From: Psychromonas sp. B3M02 | GTDB lineage: Bacteria; Pseudomonadota; Gammaproteobacteria; Enterobacterales; Psychromonadaceae | Assembly (NCBI RefSeq): GCF_003318165.1 | Contig: NZ_QOCB01000128.1 | Coordinates: forward strand, 1-49,723 | Direction: 5' to 3' | DNA length: 49,723 nt | Part shown: piece after piece, positions 44,768 to 49,723 of the stretch | Position numbering within the stretch: position 1 is the first letter of the stretch | Layout of the letters: the number at the start of each line of letters is the position of its first letter | Position numbers and translations under genes: made by a program | Notes under the pieces: model-generated | Seen by the model: the letters and a program-made list of their open reading frames with translations, nothing else | Told to the model about the DNA's origin: nothing | Database searches by the model: none

Positions 44768-46392
44768 TTATTATTAGGATTTAAAATCGTTGGCTTGGGA
44801 TTATCATTTTGTTCGGGGTAATCTAAGTTGTAATGTAGACCACGACTCTCTTTCCTTTGTATTGCACTCTTGATAATCAACTCAGCGACTTGTACTAGAT
44901 TTCTTAGTTCTAATAAATTATTACCAACTTTAAAGTTACTATAATACTCAGTGATCTCATGCTGTAATAATTCAACACGACTTAAAGCACGTTGTAGGCG
45001 TTTGTCTGTACGTACTATACCGACATAATCCCACATAAATAAACGTAGCTCGTGCCAGTTATGCTGAATAACCACTTGCTCGTCGGAGTTTTCGACTTGG
45101 CTGTCATCCCAGTCTGGAATCTTGGCAAATTTACGTTGTTTATAAAAAGGAATTCGATTAATAATATCTTTAGCGCTAGCATGCGCATAAACAATACATT
45201 CTAATAATGAATTAGAAGCCAAGCGGTTAGCGCCATGTAAACCGGTATAAGTGACTTCACCAATAGCATATAAACCATCAATATCGGTTTGACCGTGATG
45301 GTCGATCATCACACCACCGCAGGTATAGTGAGCCGCTGGGACAATAGGCATTGGCTGCTCTGCGATATCTAACCCTAGTGATAAACAACGTTGGTATATA
45401 GTAGGGAAGTGCTTAATAATAAATTCTTTGGGTTTATGGCTAATATCTAGATACATACAATCCACACCTAAGCGCTTCATCTCATAATCAATCGCTCGTG
45501 CGACAATATCACGTGGCGCTAATTCACCACGTTCATCAAAGTCGGGCATAAAGCGAGTTCCGTCGGGGCGTAATAATAGTGCCCCTTCGCCACGTAATGC
45601 TTCAGTTAATAAAAAGTTTTTTGCATCTTTGTGGTACAGGCAGGTTGGATGAAATTGATTAAATTCCATATTAGCGACGCGACAACCGCTTCGCCATGCC
45701 AGTGCAACACCATCTCCACTAGAGACATCCGGATTACTAGTATATTGATATACCTTACTTGCACCGCCTGTCGCTAGAGTGACAAAGTGAGCGTTAACGG
45801 TTTCAACTTGTTCAGCTTCTCTATTCCAAACATAAGCTCCTAATACACGGTTGGCAGGTAAATTTAATTTACGTGTCGTGATTAAATCAATGGCGTTATA
45901 ACCTTCCATTAGGGTGATGTTTGGGTGGTTTTTAACGGCACTTAATAAAGATTCTTCAATCTCTCTGCCCGTCGCATCGGCGGCATGTAATATTCGACGA
46001 TGAGAGTGACCGCCTTCACGCGTTAAATGATATTGTGTTTCTGATTGGTCGTTGGTTTCTGTATCAAAATCAACGCCCGTATCAATTAACCATTGCATAC
46101 TTTCTTTAGCGTTAGTGACGGTAAAGTTAACTGCATCTTCATCACATAAGCCGGCACCGGCTATCAGTGTGTCTTCAAAATGTGAGTCGGTACTATCGTC
46201 ATCAGAGAATACCGCTGCTACACCGCCTTGTGCATAATAAGTGGAGCCTTCAGAAAGTTTTCCTTTGCTTAAAACTCTTACATTGCTGTGATCTGCAATT
46301 TTTAAGGCTAATGATAAGCCCGCTGCACCTGCGCCAATAATTAATACATCACAAGTGTATTGATGTTCAGGTGTTGTTTTATTCTCTGCCAT
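44764..46392 (-). CDS. nadB: L-aspartate oxidase
   Basis: FAD enzyme of 542 residues that oxidises aspartate to iminoaspartate, the first step of de novo NAD synthesis. The Rossmann motif is [20 protein letters not shown]; other family blocks are [40 protein letters not shown] and [24 protein letters not shown]. Length is typical (540). It is divergent from rpoE, the arrangement seen in E. coli. Confidence 0.97.
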   Translation of the reverse strand: MAENKTTPEHQYTCDVLIIGAGAAGLSLALKIADHSNVRVLSKGKLSEGSTYYAQGGVAAVFSDDDSTDSHFEDTLIAGAGLCDEDAVNFTVTNAKESMQWLIDTGVDFDTETNDQSETQYHLTREGGHSHRRILHAADATGREIEESLLSAVKNHPNITLMEGYNAIDLITTRKLNLPANRVLGAYVWNREAEQVETVNAHFVTLATGGASKVYQYTSNPDVSSGDGVALAWRSGCRVANMEFNQFHPTCLYHKDAKNFLLTEALRGEGALLLRPDGTRFMPDFDERGELAPRDIVARAIDYEMKRLGVDCMYLDISHKPKEFIIKHFPTIYQRCLSLGLDIAEQPMPIVPAAHYTCGGVMIDHHGQTDIDGLYAIGEVTYTGLHGANRLASNSLLECIVYAHASAKDIINRIPFYKQRKFAKIPDWDDSQVENSDEQVVIQHNWHELRLFMWDYVGIVRTDKRLQRALSRVELLQHEITEYYSNFKVGNNLLELRNLVQVAELIIKSAIQRKESRGLHYNLDYPEQNDNPKPTILNPNNN

Positions 46393-46486
46393 GGCATTAT
46401 ATGCTCTGTTTTGGGTAAAATAGTGTAACTAACATTTCGAATAACTAGAGAGTTTATCCAAAAACATCATTGTTTTGAATTAATTT

Positions 46487-46514
46487 GGAACTTTCTTTTT
46501 TTATAAAAGTCATA
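46487..46514 (+). promoter_or_regulatory. Sigma-E type promoter of rpoE
   Basis: GGAACTT (46487-46493), a 16-base spacer and TCATA (46510-46514) match the sigma-E consensus GGAACTT-N16-TCTRA with a perfect -35. It lies about 45 bp before rpoE and indicates autoregulation. Confidence 0.8.
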
Positions 46515-46559
46515 TCTGTGAGAATTGATAGCTCACTATAATATAGGTAGAAAAGCTCA

Positions 46560-47138
46560 ATGAATGAGCGTGAATTAGATTTACAGTTAATACAACGTAT
46601 ACAAAATGGTGAGCAACAAGCATTTGCATTATTAGTACGTAAGTACCAGACGCGTGTGGCCAATATATTAACACGTTATGTGCGTAGTTCAGGTGATATA
46701 CCTGATGTATCGCAAGAAGTGTTTATAAAAGTATATAAATCATTACCTAACTTTAGAGGTGATAGTGCTTTTTATACTTGGCTGTTTCGCATTACGGTTA
46801 ATACTGCAAAAAATTACTTAACCAGTCAAAGTCGTCGTCCGCCTGCGTCAGATATAGATGCAGAAGAAGCTGATAGTTACGATGGCAGTGGTGCTTTAAA
46901 AGATGAGGACAACCCTGAGTCTCTTTTACATTCTCAGGAAATAAAAGAAGTCATCTTAAAAGTGATTGGTGGTTTACCAGATGAGTTAAAGTCTGCGATT
47001 ACTTTGCGCGAACTTGAAGGAATGAGCTATGACGAAATTGCACAAATTGAAAATTGTCCAATTGGTACCGTCCGTTCTCGTATCTTCAGAGCACGTGAAG
47101 CAATTGACAAACAACTCAAACCCTTATTAGAAAATTAA
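46560..47138 (+). CDS. rpoE: RNA polymerase sigma-E factor
   Basis: ECF sigma factor of 192 residues for the envelope stress response. Region 2 has VRKYQTRVANILTRYVRSSGDIPDVSQEVFIKVY and FYTWLFRITVNTAKNYL; region 4 has LREL EGMSYDEIAQIENCPIGTVRSRIFRAREAI. It heads rpoE-rseA-rseB-rseC and is preceded by a sigma-E-type promoter. Confidence 0.98.
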   Translation: MNERELDLQLIQRIQNGEQQAFALLVRKYQTRVANILTRYVRSSGDIPDVSQEVFIKVYKSLPNFRGDSAFYTWLFRITVNTAKNYLTSQSRRPPASDIDAEEADSYDGSGALKDEDNPESLLHSQEIKEVILKVIGGLPDELKSAITLRELEGMSYDEIAQIENCPIGTVRSRIFRAREAIDKQLKPLLEN

Positions 47139-47147
47139 TTGGAATTG

Positions 47148-47681
47148 ATGATGAAAGAATACTCACAAGATCTGTCATCGCTCATTGATAATGAGTTTGA
47201 TGACCAAGAGATCATCGACACAGTACTTGAGGATGTTGAATTACAGCAACAATTCTCAAGATACCAACTAATTGGTGACGTTTTTCGTGAAGAAAGCGAT
47301 GGCTTAGATTTACGCGTTGATGTGACTGATAGTGTAATGGCTGCGATTGCTAACGAAGTTCAACAAGATAATGTTGTGCCATTAGTAACTCCTGATAAAC
47401 AAGAAACTAACGTTGTCCCATTCATGAAGCGTTTTGGTCAATATGCAATTGCTGCCTCGGTAGCAGGTGTTGTAGTGGTCAGTAGCCTAGTGGTGAATCA
47501 AGACAATGCAACCGATGCAAGCTCAACACCAGTACTGAATACCGTACCTTTTGGTGGCGCAGCTGCACCAGTAAGTTTGCAGGCGACACCAGCACAAACA
47601 GAAAGTGACATTAAAGAGCGTAATGAACGTTTAGAAGCGTTAGTGAAGGACCATCAGTTACAGTTGCAAACAAAACCTTAA
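47148..47681 (+). CDS. rseA: Anti-sigma-E factor RseA
   Basis: Single-pass inner-membrane protein of about 177 residues. The N-terminal cytoplasmic domain binds sigma-E (KEYSQDLSSLIDNEFDDQEI, YQLIGDVFRE), a transmembrane helix covers about 100-115 (YAIAASVAGVVVVSSLVV), and the periplasmic part is Ala/Gln-rich. In the family it is cleaved by DegS and RseP under envelope stress. ATG 47148 or 47151 are both possible; GGAA at 47141 fits the second slightly better. Confidence 0.93.
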   Translation: MMKEYSQDLSSLIDNEFDDQEIIDTVLEDVELQQQFSRYQLIGDVFREESDGLDLRVDVTDSVMAAIANEVQQDNVVPLVTPDKQETNVVPFMKRFGQYAIAASVAGVVVVSSLVVNQDNATDASSTPVLNTVPFGGAAAPVSLQATPAQTESDIKERNERLEALVKDHQLQLQTKP

Positions 47682-47689
47682 GGTTGGCG

Positions 47690-48706
47690 ATGAAACATCG
47701 ATTATTTTTAGTTGCGTTAGTGTCACTTATTTCGTTAATAGTGTCACCGCAACTAATGGCAAGCTCTGAGTCCGAAGTAGCACAACCTGAGCAAGCAAAA
47801 ACAGCGCAAGTAGCTTTACCATCTGCATTAACTTATTTAAATAACATGAAGCAAGCTTATAATAACTTGAATTATACGCTGCTTTATTTAAATACAGCCC
47901 AAAATAAAATAGAGCCAAAGCAATTAGTCCATGGCGTGATTGATGGTAAGCGTATCAGTTACTTTACCTACTTAAATGGGGCAATGCGTGAGTCGTTACA
48001 ATTTGATGGTAAAATTAGTTTTTATCAACAAGGCACTAAACCATACAGCTTAATCAGTCACCAGGATCAAAGTGTGTTTGCTGATATTGCTAACTTTGAT
48101 TTCAAAAGTGGCAATAGAAGTTATGAATACATTATCCTAGGGAAAGACAGAATCGCAGGCAAAAAAGCCATAGCGATACGTATGATAAGTAAAGATAAAT
48201 ATCGTTACAGCTATATTGTCTGGTTAGATCTAGGCAGTTATTTACCCCTGCGTTTAGATATCATTAACAAATCCAATATAATACTTGAGCAAACCATGGT
48301 TGTTTCAATGAATATTAGTCATACCGTCAGCCCTTGGATAAAACAACTCAGTACACAATCCACACCAGATATATTAACCTTGCCACAAACGACTACATCA
48401 AATATTGCACAGTGGAATGTCGATTGGCTACCAACTGGCTTTAAAGTCATAAAAGACGATCAACATAAATTAATGATGCATGATACTGATCCAGTCTCTT
48501 ACTTAATGTTGAATGACGGTATTGTTAGCGTGTCAGTGTATATTTCTAGTAATAAATCTTTATTGGCTGATCAGCAAACCATTATTCAACGTGGTGGTAC
48601 TCTAATCTATACTAAACAAGTCAATAATGCTGAAGTTAATATTATTGGACAAATACCATTGGTCACAGCTGAAAAAATAGCAGCATCAATTAAACCGGTA
48701 CATTAA
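47690..48706 (+). CDS. rseB: Sigma-E regulatory protein RseB
   Basis: Periplasmic protein of 338 residues with a signal peptide (1-24, ending QLMA-SSE). It has the MucB/RseB lipoprotein-sensor fold (ALTYLNNMKQAYNNLNYTLLYL near the start). It shields RseA from DegS until it senses mislocalised lipids. The start is the ATG at 47690, six bases after AAGG. Its stop TAA overlaps the rseC ATG. Confidence 0.93.
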   Translation: MKHRLFLVALVSLISLIVSPQLMASSESEVAQPEQAKTAQVALPSALTYLNNMKQAYNNLNYTLLYLNTAQNKIEPKQLVHGVIDGKRISYFTYLNGAMRESLQFDGKISFYQQGTKPYSLISHQDQSVFADIANFDFKSGNRSYEYIILGKDRIAGKKAIAIRMISKDKYRYSYIVWLDLGSYLPLRLDIINKSNIILEQTMVVSMNISHTVSPWIKQLSTQSTPDILTLPQTTTSNIAQWNVDWLPTGFKVIKDDQHKLMMHDTDPVSYLMLNDGIVSVSVYISSNKSLLADQQTIIQRGGTLIYTKQVNNAEVNIIGQIPLVTAEKIAASIKPVH

Positions 48707-49143
48707 TGTTAAAAGAAACAGGTCGTATCATTGAGATAACCGAAATAAACGGTGAAAAGAGTGTCACTGTCGAGTGCATCTCTAAATCTGCCTGTAAATC
48801 TTGCAGTAGTAATGATAATTGTGGTGTTGGTGTCGTTGCCAAAGGCATTAGTGATAAGTCTCACCATATCTCCATGCCATATAAAGAAGGGATGGAAGTA
48901 AATAAACAAATAGAATTATTAGTTAATAATAAAGATATCGTACAAAGTTCTTTGGTTGTTTATATCATTCCGCTTATTTTATTTGTTGTTACTTGCATCA
49001 TTTCCAACCTAATCACCGATAATGAACCTCTTATTATCCTATTTTCAGTATCTGCATTACTTATTGGTAGTGTTATTGCCAAACTTCTATCCGCAATCCT
49101 TTATCCTGCTAACAGTTTAAACAAGATGATAAGCACAAAATAA
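48706..49143 (+). CDS. rseC: SoxR-reducing system / sigma-E operon protein RseC
   Basis: Inner-membrane protein of 145 residues. The N-terminal part has the cysteine cluster SKSACKSCSSNDNCGVGVVAKG, a possible Fe-S or redox site. Two transmembrane helices follow (VVYIIPLILFVVTCIISNLI and PLIILFSVSALLIGSVIAKLL). It shares one base with rseB (TAATG), so it is translationally coupled. RseC is linked to reduction of SoxR in E. coli. Confidence 0.93.
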   Translation: MLKETGRIIEITEINGEKSVTVECISKSACKSCSSNDNCGVGVVAKGISDKSHHISMPYKEGMEVNKQIELLVNNKDIVQSSLVVYIIPLILFVVTCIISNLITDNEPLIILFSVSALLIGSVIAKLLSAILYPANSLNKMISTK

Positions 49144-49226
49144 CAGCATAAAAGCGTGTTATTTTGAGCGGTTTGTTGGTTAATTAAGCGGTCAGTAAAA
49201 TAATCAAAAAAAACAGTAATAAACGC

Positions 49227-49254
49227 TTGCTTACCTTTTCAAGATCCCTATAAT
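49227..49254 (+). promoter_or_regulatory. rRNA operon promoter P1
   Basis: TTGCTT (49227-49232), a 16-base spacer and TATAAT (49249-49254), then GCGC as a GC-rich discriminator. The 30 bases upstream are A-rich like an UP element. Confidence 0.75.
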
Positions 49255-49363
49255 GCGCATCCACAGACACGGGACGGAACGCAAGTTACCCAGCGAGTTT
49301 GAGAACAAAACAAACGCAGTAAACGCTTCGAAGTTCGCTTCGAAATAAAGTTGAAAATTAACG

Positions 49364-49391
49364 TTGACATTGTTCGAAAGGCGCGTAATAT
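49364..49391 (+). promoter_or_regulatory. rRNA operon promoter P2
   Basis: TTGACA (49364-49369), a 16-base spacer and TAATAT (49386-49391), followed by ACGCCGCC as a GC-rich discriminator typical of stringently controlled rRNA promoters. Confidence 0.82.
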
Positions 49392-49413
49392 ACGCCGCCT
49401 AGCCGAAAGGCAC

Positions 49414-49424
49414 GCTCTTTAACA
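49414..49424 (+). promoter_or_regulatory. boxA antitermination element of the rrn leader
   Basis: GCTCTTTAACA matches the conserved boxA core bound by NusB-S10. It precedes a leader of about 190 nt before 16S; that leader holds no gene and presumably forms one side of the RNase III processing stem. Confidence 0.85.
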
Positions 49425-49613
49425 ATTTAATCAAACAATCTGTGTGAGCACTTATTGTTGATGTGATTTCAAATTAGAAATCCTAACTTAGTTAGGTAAC
49501 ATCAATACTTAGTGACACACGAATTAATTCATTAATTCAGAATAACATTGTACTTAGGTACATAGTTTTAGTCAGTAATATTGAGTCGCAACTTAGGTTG
49601 CAAATTAAACTTT

Positions 49614-49723
49614 AAATTGAAGAGTTTGATCATGGCTCAGATTGAACGCTGGCGGCAGGCTTAACACATGCAAGTCGAACGGTAACAGAAAGTAGCTTGC
49701 TACTTTGCTGACGAGTGGCGGAC
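49614..49723 (+). rRNA. rrs: 16S ribosomal RNA (5' end, runs off the window)
   Basis: The sequence AAATTGAAGAGTTTGATCATGGCTCAG begins here and continues with the standard 16S 5' domain (ATTGAACGCTGGCGGCAGGC, CATGCAAGTCGAACGGTAAC). Only 110 of about 1540 bases lie inside the window. The orientation is the same as the 5S at the left end. Confidence 0.98.

Noticed and set aside
1-49723. CRISPR arrays, prophage, toxin-antitoxin or defence systems
   Set aside because: No regularly spaced repeats, phage structural genes or paired small toxin genes were seen; nearly all coding space is assigned to housekeeping or catabolic genes.

Overview
The window is an AT-rich segment of a marine gammaproteobacterial chromosome. 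Gene content and order (argS-ftsN-hslV-hslU, lptM-lysA-dapF-xerC-yigB-uvrD, radC/rpmB-rpmG/mutM, coaBC/slmA, rpoE-rseABC divergent from nadB, sdhE-ygfX, mtlADR) are those of the Vibrionales/Alteromonadales. The two alginate lyase genes together with the mannitol operon fit a seaweed-associated heterotroph such as Psychromonas. The genus is an inference from gene order and protein resemblance, not a proven assignment.

Layout. Positions 1-720 are the tail of an rRNA operon: a 23S-5S spacer, one intact 5S gene with its terminator, then two or three degenerate 5S-like units, two of them with their own terminators. A decayed IS630-family element follows (724-1592), then a secreted GH16-like protein and a short non-coding inverted-repeat element (about 4234-4460). 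Next come a phosphonate/phosphite-type ABC importer (phnD-phnC-phnE-phnE) and the mannitol operon mtlA-mtlD-mtlR behind two CRP-like sites. A long minus-strand block carries hslU, hslV (sigma-32-type promoter), ftsN, argS, a helical hypothetical gene, uvrD (LexA-type box), yigB, xerC, dapF, lysA and the small lipoprotein gene lptM. Opposite lptM lies what appears to be a broken cyaY (frataxin) gene. Then come coaD, a surface 5'-nucleotidase, mutM, a membrane-anchored hypothetical protein, rpmG, rpmB, radC, coaBC, a possible relic of dut, slmA and mscS.

The most coherent accessory function is a compact alginate catabolism locus (32540-39723): a GntR/FadR-type regulator, two tandem PL17 oligoalginate lyases without signal peptides, and divergently kdgK and eda. 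The lyases release a ketouronate (DEH). After reduction, by an enzyme not in this window, KDG is phosphorylated by KdgK and split by Eda to pyruvate and glyceraldehyde-3-phosphate. The divergent region has a strong CRP-like site and palindromes that are candidate repressor operators. The gene for the cAMP-making enzyme (cyaA) lies only a few kb downstream.

The right end holds metJ (shortened C-terminus), cyaA, ygfZ, sdhE-ygfX, nadB, and rpoE-rseA-rseB-rseC with a sigma-E-type promoter. It closes with the two-promoter leader and first 110 bases of 16S of a second rRNA operon in the same orientation as the first. The window is therefore an inter-rrn segment flanked by direct repeats. Several conserved housekeeping neighbourhoods have lost a member (cyaY, dut, DUF484), a theme of local gene loss. 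I saw no CRISPR array, prophage, toxin-antitoxin pair or tRNA gene, and no clear candidate for an entirely new multi-gene system.
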